From Sediminitomix flava (GTDB lineage Bacteria > Bacteroidota > Bacteroidia > Cytophagales > Flammeovirgaceae), in the NCBI RefSeq assembly GCF_003149185.1, contig NZ_QGDO01000002.1:1178001-1242000 (forward strand): a DNA stretch of 64,000 bases, in the 5' to 3' direction. A program made the translations under genes and the position numbers. Under the pieces are notes generated by a model that was not told the origin of the DNA, did no database searches, and saw nothing but the letters and a program-made list of their open reading frames with translations. Positions 55,902 through 64,000 of this stretch are shown here, piece by piece. Every line of letters starts with the position of its first letter. Position 1 is the first letter of the stretch.

Positions 55902-56789
55902 AATAGTTTAGTAAATAGAAAGTAGTTAATTAATAGTTGTTTGTTTTTGCGGGATAGACCTAGCTTATAATGAGTTATGAATATTTCATATGTTTTAAAA
56001 GCATTAAAGTAAGGGCATTAAAGAGCCACCGCTAAATGAAACATTTCACCTAACATATACTTTACACTCTGTGTGTATGAATTATAAACTCACCAAAAAC
56101 TGGTGCCAGAAGACTAGAATGAAGACACAGGTGCTACCCTAAGCGCAGGGCAATGCATCTTCCAATCTGTAGATCAGTAGAAAGGGTGTACAATACCGTA
56201 TCAGCTAAACTGATAGTTTGTTTGTTTTTTGGATATTTAAATGTAGAAAGTAGGGTTTATTTAGCCGAATGCCGTTGAACGCCTTATTTCATACTGAAGC
56301 CAGATATATACTTAAGAAATTAATGTTCAAAAAGAATTAAGATGGTTTTCGTAATAACAAATCCTTGTCATTATCTGCTATAAACTCCTTGTGAGATGCA
56401 ATAACTAGAACTCGAAGCGAGTTGCCGGGAAAAGGACATAAATTACCTATTATTCCGTTTTTGAAAGCTTGCATGTTAGTTATAATTAAATGCCAGAAAG
56501 TTATTCTAAGGATTATTTAGTTTATTATTTTTTCGAAATTCACACACATAACATTTAGAATTATTTTGATAGTTCATGAAATGTAAAAAAAAGTGAATAG
56601 AGGTGCTTTTTGCTAGGAATAGTCATATTTCACCTCCTAAAAGATTAAAAAAAGCCTATTTCCCTTCGACAAACCTCTACTTTTCTTGGGTAAACAGCCC
56701 TTATTTTAGTCCTCGAAAAATCCCTTTTCAAATAGAAAAGCCTAAGAGAATTTGCACTCTCCTAGGCTTATACGCATTTGCATCACTTT
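55902..56789. other. Gene-free region upstream of the adhesin with several hairpins
   Basis: 888 bases. Hairpins: CACCA/TGGTG (56091-56105); a longer imperfect stem of about 15 pairs with a bulge (56122-56161); TATCAG/CTGATA (56199-56215); AACTCG/CGAGTT (56409-56423); and the lipoprotein terminator near 56735. It probably contains the adhesin promoter and a long leader, or a separate RNA. No strict TAnnTTTG is found on the minus strand. A 105-codon plus-strand frame (56603-56920) overlaps the terminator and the lipoprotein gene and is rejected. Confidence 0.6.
56735..56769 (-). terminator. Terminator of the Asp-tagged lipoprotein gene
   Basis: A 12-bp stem on the minus strand with one G-T pair (56769-56758 with 56749-56738), followed by a short T run, 20 bases after the stop. 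Confidence 0.75.
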
Positions 56790-57623
56790 TTATTCACACT
56801 CATAGCTGTATATCCATTCACTTTCTTCAGAATCCCCAGAGTCTTCATCTGTATCTGTTACATCTGCATCTTCTGGTAATCGGTCGCTATTATAATCATA
56901 GTCGAAAGTCACCGTTCTAGTCAACGCTAAACCATCTAGCGGATTCAATACATCTGCTTCACGAACTTCTACTCTAGTGATATTATTCGGAGAGTTATTG
57001 TTGATCAATGACTGGATATCGTCAAGGTCTACAAAAATCCCTTGTAGCGGATTATCTCTATTGTCGTAAGAGAATGAGGTACTAAATACTTCAATATCTC
57101 CAAGTATTGCTACTTCTGAAGTTGCAGTAACACTCTCCACATTTCCATTTCCATCATAACTGTAAGTAGCGACTACACTGAAGTTAGAACCTTCAATGTC
57201 TGTATCAAAAGTCAATGTATTTACTGTACCATCACTATTTACTGTTACATCTACTTCCAAAGTATCTTCAGTAATTGAATTGCTTAGAGTATAAGAACTC
57301 AATTCACCACCTGTATAGCCGTAATCAAGTGTCACTAAGGTATTTCCTAGTGGGCCTGACAAGGTAACTTGTTCTACACCATCTGAATTATAGGTATAAT
57401 CAAAAGTATTACTTTCAATACCATCGTTCTGATCCACAGATACGATACGATCCAATGAATCATAAGTCATCATATAACTTACTGTGTCTCCATCTGAGAC
57501 AATTTCAAGTTCTTGTAGTGTACATCCGTTGTTTCTGTTACCATTATCATCATCGTCATCATCACAAGAAATCATCCCAACCGAGAATAAGGTAGCAAGT
57601 GTAATCCAAGCGAGTTTTTTCAT
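56790..57623 (-). CDS. Surface-type lipoprotein with poly-Asp tag and YD-like strands
   Basis: 277 residues. The signal peptide ends MISC (Cys20), directly followed by six aspartates. Acidic residues at this place act as a surface-export signal in Bacteroidota lipoproteins (family knowledge). The body is beta-rich with YD-repeat-like strands (TYDSLDRIVSVDQNDG, YTYNSDGVEQVTL, YSYDGNGNVESVT) as in DUF4595-type proteins. The tail is acidic (DVTDTDEDSGDSEES) and ends EWIYSYECE. Function is unknown. Confidence 0.8.
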   Translation of the reverse strand: MKKLAWITLATLFSVGMISCDDDDDDNGNRNNGCTLQELEIVSDGDTVSYMMTYDSLDRIVSVDQNDGIESNTFDYTYNSDGVEQVTLSGPLGNTLVTLDYGYTGGELSSYTLSNSITEDTLEVDVTVNSDGTVNTLTFDTDIEGSNFSVVATYSYDGNGNVESVTATSEVAILGDIEVFSTSFSYDNRDNPLQGIFVDLDDIQSLINNNSPNNITRVEVREADVLNPLDGLALTRTVTFDYDYNSDRLPEDADVTDTDEDSGDSEESEWIYSYECE

Positions 57624-57688
57624 AGTGTTACCATTTGATTTTTACCGAAACTATGAAATGTAAAAAGAGGAACCTCGATAAAGCTTGT

Positions 57689-57696
57689 ATCTTTGG
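57689..57696 (+). promoter_or_regulatory. Probable -7 box (TATCTTTG) of the methyltransferase gene
   Basis: Exact TAnnTTTG match 28 bases before ATG 57725, implying a short leader. It argues against the TTG at 57713 as start. Confidence 0.55.
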
Positions 57697-57724
57697 TACT
57701 TGAGTAATTTTATTGACAATTGAG

Positions 57725-58444
57725 ATGAAAAAAGTGAGTAAGCCATTTCAGATGAAAAAATTTGAAATTCATCAAGATAAATGCGCGTTGAAAGTGGGAA
57801 CAGACGGAATTATTCTTGGGGCATGGACAAATGTCAACCATCAAAAAGAGATTCTAGATATTGGTACAGGTACAGGACTCATCAGCTTGATGCTTGCTCA
57901 ACGAAATAAGGAAGCGCTACTCACAGCTATTGAAATAGACAAAGATGCTAGCCAACAGGCTCAGTCCAACTTTTCCATTTCTCCTTGGAAAAATAGGCTC
58001 ACACTTGAACACAGCTCTCTACAAGAATATAATTGCACGAAAAAATTTGATCTGATTGTCAGTAACCCTCCTTTCTTCAATAATGCACTCAAATCTGAGT
58101 CTGAACAGAAAAACACGGCAAGACATACCGATAGCCTTTCACAAGAAGACCTTTTGAATTATAGTTTAAAACATCTAAAAACTGAAGGCACACTGAGCCT
58201 TATCTTACCTTGCCAAGAAGCAGAACAAATTACCGAATTAGCGAGTAAAAAAGGACTATTTCTACAACGCAGATGTATCGTTCAAAATACATCTGAAGCA
58301 AAACCTATTCGTTGGATGATGGAATTTTCTTGCACTCAACCCGACAGCATTACGGAAGAAAAATTGATTATCAGAGAAAAGGACAAGCGAACTTATACCG
58401 AAGAATTTAAGATGCTAACGAAAGATTTTTATACCATTTTCTAA
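57725..58444 (+). CDS. tRNA1(Val) adenine-37 N6-methyltransferase-like (TrmN6/YfiC)
   Basis: 239 residues from ATG 57725. SAM-dependent Rossmann methyltransferase. The N-terminal KFEIHQDKCALKVGTDGIILGAW matches YfiC. SAM motif I is ILDIGTGTGLISLMLAQ, the acidic end of strand 2 is AIEIDKDA, and the catalytic NPPF is in IVSNPPFFNNAL. E. coli YfiC methylates A37 of tRNA1(Val); the Bacteroidota homologue probably does the same, but the tRNA target is inferred. The next gene on the strand lies 87 bases downstream. Confidence 0.9.
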   Translation: MKKVSKPFQMKKFEIHQDKCALKVGTDGIILGAWTNVNHQKEILDIGTGTGLISLMLAQRNKEALLTAIEIDKDASQQAQSNFSISPWKNRLTLEHSSLQEYNCTKKFDLIVSNPPFFNNALKSESEQKNTARHTDSLSQEDLLNYSLKHLKTEGTLSLILPCQEAEQITELASKKGLFLQRRCIVQNTSEAKPIRWMMEFSCTQPDSITEEKLIIREKDKRTYTEEFKMLTKDFYTIF

Positions 58445-58531
58445 AACAAGCTGAACTCATTTGAACTTAAAGAAGTGTAATCTTTCTCGCTTTTGCGTAA
58501 TTTCACTTTCTAAAGATCAATTTTACTTTTT

Positions 58532-59512
58532 ATGCGCCTTCGGACAAAGCCTGTTTTATGTAACTATTATGTGACTTACCGCTGCAATGCCAAATGTGGA
58601 TTTTGCGATATATGGGAACGTCCATCTCCTTATGTTACAGAAAAAGAGGTTGAGGAAAACATGAAAGCACTTAAAAAGCTAGGTGTAAAAGTTGTCGACT
58701 TCACAGGAGGTGAACCACTCTTGCATCGGGATTTAGATAAACTCTTGGGTATAGCCAAAAAGTATGGAATGATTACTACCGTAACTACAAATGCCATGCT
58801 TTATCCCAAATATGCCGAGCGTTTGAAAGGAAAAATTGACATGCTTCATTTCTCATTAGATGCTGCGACAGCTGAAGATCATGATACTTCGAGAGGAGTC
58901 AAATGCTTTGATTTGGTGCAGCAGTCTGTAGGAAAGGCGAAAGCTTTGGGTGAAAAAGTTGACATTCTTTACACCGTCACTCCCGAAAATATTGGGGACA
59001 TTCAGCAAGTCTATGAAGAATTTTGCTTGCCCAACAAATGGCTACTGATTTTGAATCCTGTTTTTGATTACAATGAAGTAGGTGAAAATAACTTTGACAA
59101 AGAAGCTTTTTCAGAACTCCGAAGATGGGCTAAAAAGCCTTGGGTTTACTTAAATGGTGGATTTTTGAAACTCAGAGAAGACGGCGGAAATCATATTGAC
59201 GATCCCATCTGCAAAGCGGCAAGCACAACACTTGTCATTTCTCCTCAAAATGAATTGGTATTGCCTTGTTATCACTTGGGAACAAAATCTTTCCCAATTC
59301 AGAATAATTTGGACACCCTTTACCATTCTGATGAAGTGCAAGCAGTCGTCAAACAAGAGGGAAAACTCCCCGAATGTGAAGGCTGTGTGATCAATTGCTA
59401 TATGCAACCATCTTTTGCCGTAGAAATGAATAAATATTTTTGGGCGGCTCTTCCGAGTACAATCAAATACAATTGGCTGAAAGGAACTTGGAAACAGCTT
59501 AATTTAAGCTAA
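58532..59512 (+). CDS. Radical SAM protein with C-terminal cysteine cluster
   Basis: 326 residues. The iron-sulfur motif CxxxCxxC is Cys18, Cys22, Cys25 (YRCNAKCGFCDIW). The GGEPLL SAM-binding motif and a C-terminal Cys-rich segment (CYHLG, CEGCVINCYM) resemble a SPASM/twitch auxiliary cluster. SPASM-type radical SAM enzymes modify peptides or small molecules; the substrate is unknown and no obvious precursor peptide is adjacent. It lies 41 bases before a BamA/TamA-like gene, suggesting one unit. Confidence 0.88.
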   Translation: MRLRTKPVLCNYYVTYRCNAKCGFCDIWERPSPYVTEKEVEENMKALKKLGVKVVDFTGGEPLLHRDLDKLLGIAKKYGMITTVTTNAMLYPKYAERLKGKIDMLHFSLDAATAEDHDTSRGVKCFDLVQQSVGKAKALGEKVDILYTVTPENIGDIQQVYEEFCLPNKWLLILNPVFDYNEVGENNFDKEAFSELRRWAKKPWVYLNGGFLKLREDGGNHIDDPICKAASTTLVISPQNELVLPCYHLGTKSFPIQNNLDTLYHSDEVQAVVKQEGKLPECEGCVINCYMQPSFAVEMNKYFWAALPSTIKYNWLKGTWKQLNLS

Positions 59513-59553
59513 ACCCACTCAGATAAACTGTTCTAAATCTTTTATCTTATTTA

Positions 59554-61290
59554 GTGAAACACTTTTGGTATCTACTTCTTTTTTTCTGTCTTGGTTTGAC
59601 TACAAAATCGATTTCCCAAGATAAAAAACCACTTCAACTCGAAAGTGGATTACCAGCTGATATCCAAAAGAAAATAAAACGTATTGAAAGTGCCGAGAGT
59701 ATTACTCAAGCCGAAAACACTGCTCAACAGCTTCTTTCTCTCCTAAAAAATGAGGGCTATCTTTTTGCTTCGCTAGATTCTATTTGGGAATCAAACGCAC
59801 ATTACCACATTCAACTTTATACGGGCAATAAACTCATTTGGGGAAATATTGATGCCGACTCTTTAAGCACAGCGGTACTTCAAAAATCTTTTCAGAAGGC
59901 ACAGTACAAAACTGCTCGTTGGGAAGAGTTATCCAATTGGAAAAAGAGCATTGAAGATTTTTATGCCTCAAACGGAGCACCCGACACGCAACTTCAAATC
60001 ACGCCAAAACTAGCTTCTGCCCAACAAGTCGACTTACAGATCAGAGTAGAACAAGGAGCATATTATGTGTTCGATACCCTAAAAGTAATTAGCAATGGGA
60101 AATTGAATATTAAGAAATCGTTCTTCCAAAAATATATTGGCATTGAAAAAGGGGATGAATTTTCTACGGAAAAAATGGAGTTGATTCAAGACCGCTTGAA
60201 ACAATTAGCATTTCTTCAATTGGAAGAAGAACCTAGCGTAAGTCTGAAAAATGAAAAAGCTTATGTAGAGCTGAAGCTCAAAAAGAGAAAAGCCAATCAG
60301 CTAGATGGTATGCTCGGACTTATGCCTTCAGAAAATGCCAATGGAAGTACAGATTACACCCTCACAGGTCATATCTTACTTGATATTTACAATCCTCTGA
60401 TGACAGGTAAGCACTTCAAATTGGATTGGCAACAACCCGATAAAAGCTCTCAACAACTTGAAGTCCTTTATGAACACCCTGTTTTCTTGAAAAAGGAAAA
60501 GTTGGATTTAGAAGGCTTCCTTAGCTTTCAGAAAAATGATACGATTTTCTTCAATGCCAACAGAGGTTTAGCACTTCATTACAGAGTAAGCGGTAAAAAG
60601 AAAATCGGACTTTTTATGGATTGGGAAAGTAGTCAGTCTTATTTGGATGAACGAGAAGAGGATGAAACTACTGAGCTATTGGACAGTGATTATCGTTGGA
60701 TTAAACTTGGAGTGCAATACGCCTACAATAATCTGGACGACCCTTTTCTACCTAAAAAAGGAAGTCATTTACTTCTTAAAATGGGTTTAGGACAGAAAGA
60801 ACTACACTCACTTTCTGAAGAAGAAAAGCTTTTGGTTGAGAATGTCAATCCGCTACAAAGTGAAATGAGTTTGCAATATCAGAGTTATCGTAAACTCGGG
60901 AAAACCTCAATTCTAAAATTAGCATTCAACAGTTCAAGTCTATTCGGAGATCAGATTTTGCAGAATGATTTATACCGAATCGGAGGACTGAAAACGCTAC
61001 GTGGTTTTGACGAACAATCACTTTGGGTTTCTAGCTATCTAATTTCTACTGCTGAAGCGCAATTTTTCATGCAGAACAATTCCTATGTTTTCCTTTTCAA
61101 TGACTTTGCATGGCTACATGACCAAGCTGTACGCAAAGAAAGTTGGCTCGCCAATGGATTTGGCGCAGGGATTAGTTTACAGTCTGAAATCGGGATTTTT
61201 CAATTGGTATATTCCTTAGGCTGGCAAGAAGATGTTCCGATCAATCTTCAAAATGCTAAAATTCACTTCGGATATAGAGCTCGATTCTAG
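59554..61290 (+). CDS. BamA/TamA-family outer-membrane protein with POTRA region
   Basis: 578 residues from GTG 59554. The signal peptide ends SISQ (about residue 22). Two or three POTRA-like beta-alpha units occupy about 55-250 (YHIQLYTGNKLIWGNI, VDLQIRVEQGAYYVFDTLKV, SVSLKNEKAYVELKLKKRKA). A 16-stranded-type barrel follows, with the surface-antigen signature LRGFDEQSLW near 480 and the C-terminal IHFGYRARF ending in Phe. It is shorter than BamA (about 800 residues), so it is a TamA-like or lineage-specific member for inserting or exporting outer-membrane proteins. Confidence 0.85.
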   Translation: MKHFWYLLLFFCLGLTTKSISQDKKPLQLESGLPADIQKKIKRIESAESITQAENTAQQLLSLLKNEGYLFASLDSIWESNAHYHIQLYTGNKLIWGNIDADSLSTAVLQKSFQKAQYKTARWEELSNWKKSIEDFYASNGAPDTQLQITPKLASAQQVDLQIRVEQGAYYVFDTLKVISNGKLNIKKSFFQKYIGIEKGDEFSTEKMELIQDRLKQLAFLQLEEEPSVSLKNEKAYVELKLKKRKANQLDGMLGLMPSENANGSTDYTLTGHILLDIYNPLMTGKHFKLDWQQPDKSSQQLEVLYEHPVFLKKEKLDLEGFLSFQKNDTIFFNANRGLALHYRVSGKKKIGLFMDWESSQSYLDEREEDETTELLDSDYRWIKLGVQYAYNNLDDPFLPKKGSHLLLKMGLGQKELHSLSEEEKLLVENVNPLQSEMSLQYQSYRKLGKTSILKLAFNSSSLFGDQILQNDLYRIGGLKTLRGFDEQSLWVSSYLISTAEAQFFMQNNSYVFLFNDFAWLHDQAVRKESWLANGFGAGISLQSEIGIFQLVYSLGWQEDVPINLQNAKIHFGYRARF

Positions 61291-61374
61291 AAGCTTAATT
61301 TACTGTTGTAACACATTGAAAATGACAAAATGACATTTTATTGAATTGGAATACAATTTGGTCATCATGTCAAT

Positions 61375-61581
61375 ATGAAATCATTAATTATAATCTTAAT
61401 TAGTATAACATTACTCTTGTTTCTTATTTTGAATGGAATAAAAGCAAAAAGAAAACCTGCATCTAAACTTTCAATATACGAGCATCCTAGTAATTATGTC
61501 AAACCTCCAATAGAGGTAGTTCTTAAGTCTAATTCAGAGAAAGAAAAAGATAGAGAAGATATTGATTTTAATAAACTGTAG
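61375..61581 (+). CDS. Small single-pass membrane protein
   Basis: 68 residues with one membrane helix at about 3-22 (Ile/Leu-rich), followed by a basic KAKRKP stop-transfer and a charged tail. No family is recognised. A nested inverted repeat (TGACAT 61331-61336 with 61367-61372, inner AATTG/CAATT) lies just upstream of the ATG. Confidence 0.5.
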   Translation: MKSLIIILISITLLLFLILNGIKAKRKPASKLSIYEHPSNYVKPPIEVVLKSNSEKEKDREDIDFNKL

Positions 61582-61801
61582 TATAGAAGTGATTTAAAAA
61601 CTGAATTAGGTATTACGATAACTATCATTAATCATAATGTTATCTTTTTAGACTTTGAAATATAGTTTACAAAGGCCAAAAGTGGGGAGAGATAAAAAAC
61701 TAAAGAAAACATATTACAACAAAAGCATAGCTCACAGAAAACATGCTATGAAACCTGTCTACAACACCACACTTGGGGCAATACCTTATTACCTTTACCT
61801 T

Positions 61802-62599
61802 ATGCAAAAGAGATTTCTTTCTATACTACTTCTGTTTTTTTCAGCTTTCAGCTACGGACAAACCACAGAAATCAAAAGGATTTCTATGCAAGTAAATACA
61901 GCTGATCTTGATGCAATGGGAAACCTCATCGTACTCGACAATCGAAGTGTTATTCGGTATATTTCTGCAGAAGATTTTGAAGAAAAATTCAACTATTCTC
62001 TTCCTCAACAAGGTATTGGAAAAATAGATGCTTCAAACCCATTCCGAACTGTTGCTTTTTCAGAAAGTAATCAGGAAATCTACTTGCTCAACAATAGACT
62101 TAGTCCAATCAGTAATTTCCAGCTTCCGACAGACTTTTTCGTAACGCAAGTTTGTATTAATAACCAATCACAATTGTGGTTGCTCGATCAGATTGCACAA
62201 ACTTTGTGGTTGTACGACCCAAATTCAAAGCAAATACTACAAGAAATCAGATTGCAAGAAACTGTCCCAGACTCTGAACATGGAGATTTAAAACTTTATC
62301 AGAACGGCTTGTACTTGAGTAGTTCCGATCACGCTGTTCAACATTTTGATGTAATGGGTAATCTTATCAGAACATTAAATGTAAAAACAGCCAATATTGG
62401 TTTTGAAAAGGATATGCTTTATTACCTATCCGACAATCAACTCATTTTCTTACCTTTGTATGTTGGTAAAAAAGAAATTATCAGTCTTCCTTCTGCAAGT
62501 TACCGATTTGTATTGTGCAAAGAAGATCTGATTTATGCTTTTAGTAATACAGAAATAATCATTTTGAGGAAGAACGCAGGAGATGGAGTTAGTGAATAA
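61802..62599 (+). CDS. Exported beta-propeller-like hypothetical protein
   Basis: 265 residues from ATG 61802, which starts a clean signal peptide (MQKRFLSILLLFFSAFSYGQ). In-frame upstream starts (TTG 61655, ATG 61748) would place a long basic stretch before it. The body has repeating strand patterns with NNRLSPISNF, LWLLDQIAQTLWLYDPN and HFDVMGNLIRTL, like NHL/PQQ-type propeller blades. It overlaps the YkgJ-type gene by 17 bases, so the two are translationally linked. Confidence 0.65.
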   Translation: MQKRFLSILLLFFSAFSYGQTTEIKRISMQVNTADLDAMGNLIVLDNRSVIRYISAEDFEEKFNYSLPQQGIGKIDASNPFRTVAFSESNQEIYLLNNRLSPISNFQLPTDFFVTQVCINNQSQLWLLDQIAQTLWLYDPNSKQILQEIRLQETVPDSEHGDLKLYQNGLYLSSSDHAVQHFDVMGNLIRTLNVKTANIGFEKDMLYYLSDNQLIFLPLYVGKKEIISLPSASYRFVLCKEDLIYAFSNTEIIILRKNAGDGVSE

Positions 62600-63077
62600 A
62601 TGGCAAGCTAATGCCAAATCGAAAGCCAAAGAAAATCAAAACTTTCTGAAAAGACTCAAGAAGTCAAAACAAGGAAAACTGATTGATGAAATTGTGAATG
62701 AAGCAGACGAGAAAGCATTTGAAAAAATGGATTGTCTAGCTTGTGCAAATTGCTGTAAAAGCATTAGCCCAATTGTCACTCGAACAGATATTAAAAGAAT
62801 CGCGTCTGCACTTCGAATGAAAGAAACAGAAGTTGTGGAAACTTATATGTTGGTAGATAGCGATGGTGATCATGTAATGAAACAACAGCCCTGCCCATTT
62901 TTGGGTGCTGACAATTACTGTAGTATTTATGAACACCGCCCGAAGGCCTGTAGAGAGTATCCGCATACACAGCAACAAGGTTTCTGCAAAAAGCCTAATC
63001 TACATTACAAAAACACACTATACTGCCCTGTTGTATTTGATGTGGTAGAAACACTGAAAGATAAACTTCAGAAATAA
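62583..63077 (+). CDS. YkgJ-family cysteine-cluster protein
   Basis: 164 residues. A basic N-terminal helix is followed by the YkgJ metal-site pattern: CLACANCCK (Cys51, 54, 57, 58), QPCPFL, YCSIYEHRPKACREYP and QGFCKK. It is predicted to bind zinc or an iron-sulfur cluster. The role of the family is not settled. The ATG overlaps the preceding gene by 17 bases. Confidence 0.9.
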   Translation: MELVNKWQANAKSKAKENQNFLKRLKKSKQGKLIDEIVNEADEKAFEKMDCLACANCCKSISPIVTRTDIKRIASALRMKETEVVETYMLVDSDGDHVMKQQPCPFLGADNYCSIYEHRPKACREYPHTQQQGFCKKPNLHYKNTLYCPVVFDVVETLKDKLQK

Positions 63078-63083
63078 ACCAAA

Positions 63084-63127
63084 AATAAAGCTAGCCAAGA
63101 CACTTTTCTTAGCTAGCTTTATTTTTA
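63084..63127. terminator. Terminator shared by the YkgJ-type and YHS genes
   Basis: A 12-bp perfect stem (AATAAAGCTAGC 63084-63095 with 63112-63123), extended by AAGA/TCTT near the loop, then T-rich sequence. It overlaps the stop codon of the convergent YHS gene. Confidence 0.9.
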
Positions 63128-63610
63128 TTCTACGACTTGCTTCTCCCAATTCATATCTGCCTCTGAAAGTAAATGTGGTTCATCTTTATTCCAAAGCGTG
63201 AGTGTATTAGTGAAAAAACTATTATAGAAAAGGTATAATTTCTGATCGACAATCTTAAAAGTTTCAGGGTCTACTTCTACTTTTTCGCCCTTAGCCCCCA
63301 TAGCATAAGCACACCATCCTCCATATTGAGGAATAAAATCATCAGGGTGTTCCAAAAACATTCTCTTGTTAGACTCTGAAGCAAAGTAATAAACAACTCC
63401 TTTATGACGAGCTGTGATTCCCGATTTCCCTTTCAAAGCTTCTTTCTGAATAAAATAAGATACAGGGTCATAACCATCTAGGAATACACCTTCATCGTTG
63501 AGGTTAAAATGCTCAAAATTAAGTGCACCTTTGGCAGTTTCATCTTGGGCAAACACAGATGTTGAAAATAATAAAAAGAGAGTTGTTAAGAATAATGGTA
63601 AGTTTTTCAT
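63125..63610 (-). CDS. Exported YHS-domain protein
   Basis: 161 residues from ATG at 63610; the frame extends to 63673, but the standard signal peptide (MKNLPLFLTT ... VFAQ) begins at 63610. The YHS region (about 35-105) reads LDGYDPVSYFI ... YYFASESNKRMFLEHPDDFIPQYGGWCAYAMG, a single-cysteine domain thought to bind metal, known in Cu/heavy-metal proteins. The fold continues to the C terminus (YLFYNSFFTNTLTLW). It is periplasmic; the bound metal is unknown. Confidence 0.88.
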   Translation of the reverse strand: MKNLPLFLTTLFLLFSTSVFAQDETAKGALNFEHFNLNDEGVFLDGYDPVSYFIQKEALKGKSGITARHKGVVYYFASESNKRMFLEHPDDFIPQYGGWCAYAMGAKGEKVEVDPETFKIVDQKLYLFYNSFFTNTLTLWNKDEPHLLSEADMNWEKQVVE

Positions 63611-63898
63611 TGTATGAAAGTAAAATTGAGCTACTGTTCTTAAATCTAAGGATAAAGAATTTAAATAGAACATCTTTCGACATTAAACACTACCCTTTGT
63701 AATGAAATACGAAAGATTCTTTGAATTAGTTTTTCATAGCTTCCTACAGGCTATTCATCAATACATTTGGAAAAACTCTCAGTCAGAATAGACCTATTTC
63801 TTGTCGAAATGAAGGTTCTTTCCTTATCCCATCCTGTTCAGTTCATTTTTCTATATTTTCTACTTTCTGCTCTAAATATTATCACCAAGTTCTGCTTC

Positions 63899-64000
63899 AT
63901 GAAAGTTTTAAAATCAATTGGGAAAATCATCCTCTTTGCACTTACGGTTACAGGTATATTCTATTTCTATGTAGGTTATATTGAAGATGACGCACTCATG
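63899..64000 (+). CDS. 5' end of a membrane-anchored protein, cut by the window edge
   Basis: 34 codons from ATG 63899: a basic start (MKVLKSIGKI), one hydrophobic segment (about 9-25), then an acidic start of the next part. The frame is open back to an ATG at 63809, but that extension gives a second hydrophobic stretch and is less natural. Too little is present to name it. Confidence 0.5.
   Translation, partial: MKVLKSIGKIILFALTVTGIFYFYVGYIEDDALM

Noticed and set aside
56603-56920. 105-codon plus-strand frame
   Set aside because: It overlaps the terminator and the 3' part of a well-supported lipoprotein gene on the other strand.

Overview
The window looks like a chromosomal segment of a marine, probably gliding member of the Bacteroidota (Cytophagales, Flammeovirgaceae-like). 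The grounds are low GC, two very large exported proteins ending in type IX secretion (T9SS) sorting domains, several lipoproteins with acidic residues after the lipidated cysteine, Bacteroidota-type -7 promoter boxes (TAnnTTTG), and Bacteroidota-type housekeeping proteins. The exact genus is inference. I see no prophage, insertion sequence, CRISPR array or integrase.

Layout. 1-3000: 3' end of a dipeptidyl-peptidase IV, an LtrA-family membrane protein and two small proteins. 3000-16600: housekeeping genes (dapF, gyrA, rlmN, lspA, aroE, era) mixed with TPR proteins, a barrel-like protein, an M16 peptidase-like protein lacking its zinc motif, and a tandem array of three identical initiator tRNA genes. 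16600-28400: one 3927-codon gene for a subtilisin-like protease with a very long mosaic tail. 29000-43600: an ATE-like aminoacyltransferase, a rhodanese, a histidine kinase, a DEAD-box helicase, recQ with a coupled VOC gene, a WecE-like aminotransferase, ilvE, an inositol-phosphatase-like gene, a BLUF photoreceptor and an alpha-carbonic anhydrase lipoprotein. 43700-50900: a SAM-I riboswitch upstream of metK, a TPR protein, the LON-domain / DUF2891 / M48 gene string, and queA. 51000-55900: a 1603-residue Tyr/Asp-rich, SprB-like T9SS adhesin. 56800-64000: an Asp-tagged lipoprotein, a tRNA methyltransferase, a radical SAM protein, a BamA/TamA-like outer-membrane protein, a YkgJ protein, a YHS protein and a truncated gene at the right edge.

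Regulation. Strong stem-loop terminators separate most units, and many are shared by convergent genes. TTG-N20-TACCTTTG occurs upstream of both the initiator tRNA array and the metK riboswitch. TAnnTTTG boxes near several other genes argue that the longest open frames there are over-extended at the 5' end, and I moved those starts.

Most notable observations: (1) the SprB-like modules of the large adhesin follow a period-three pattern (one Trp-type module, then two modules carrying an extra Cys), with a Met/Asp-rich insert in module 4; (2) a 16-bp perfect inverted repeat buries the start codon of the DUF2891 lipoprotein gene; (3) the 888-bp gene-free tract upstream of the adhesin and the 388-bp tract between the helicase gene and recQ hold clusters of hairpins that no annotated gene explains.
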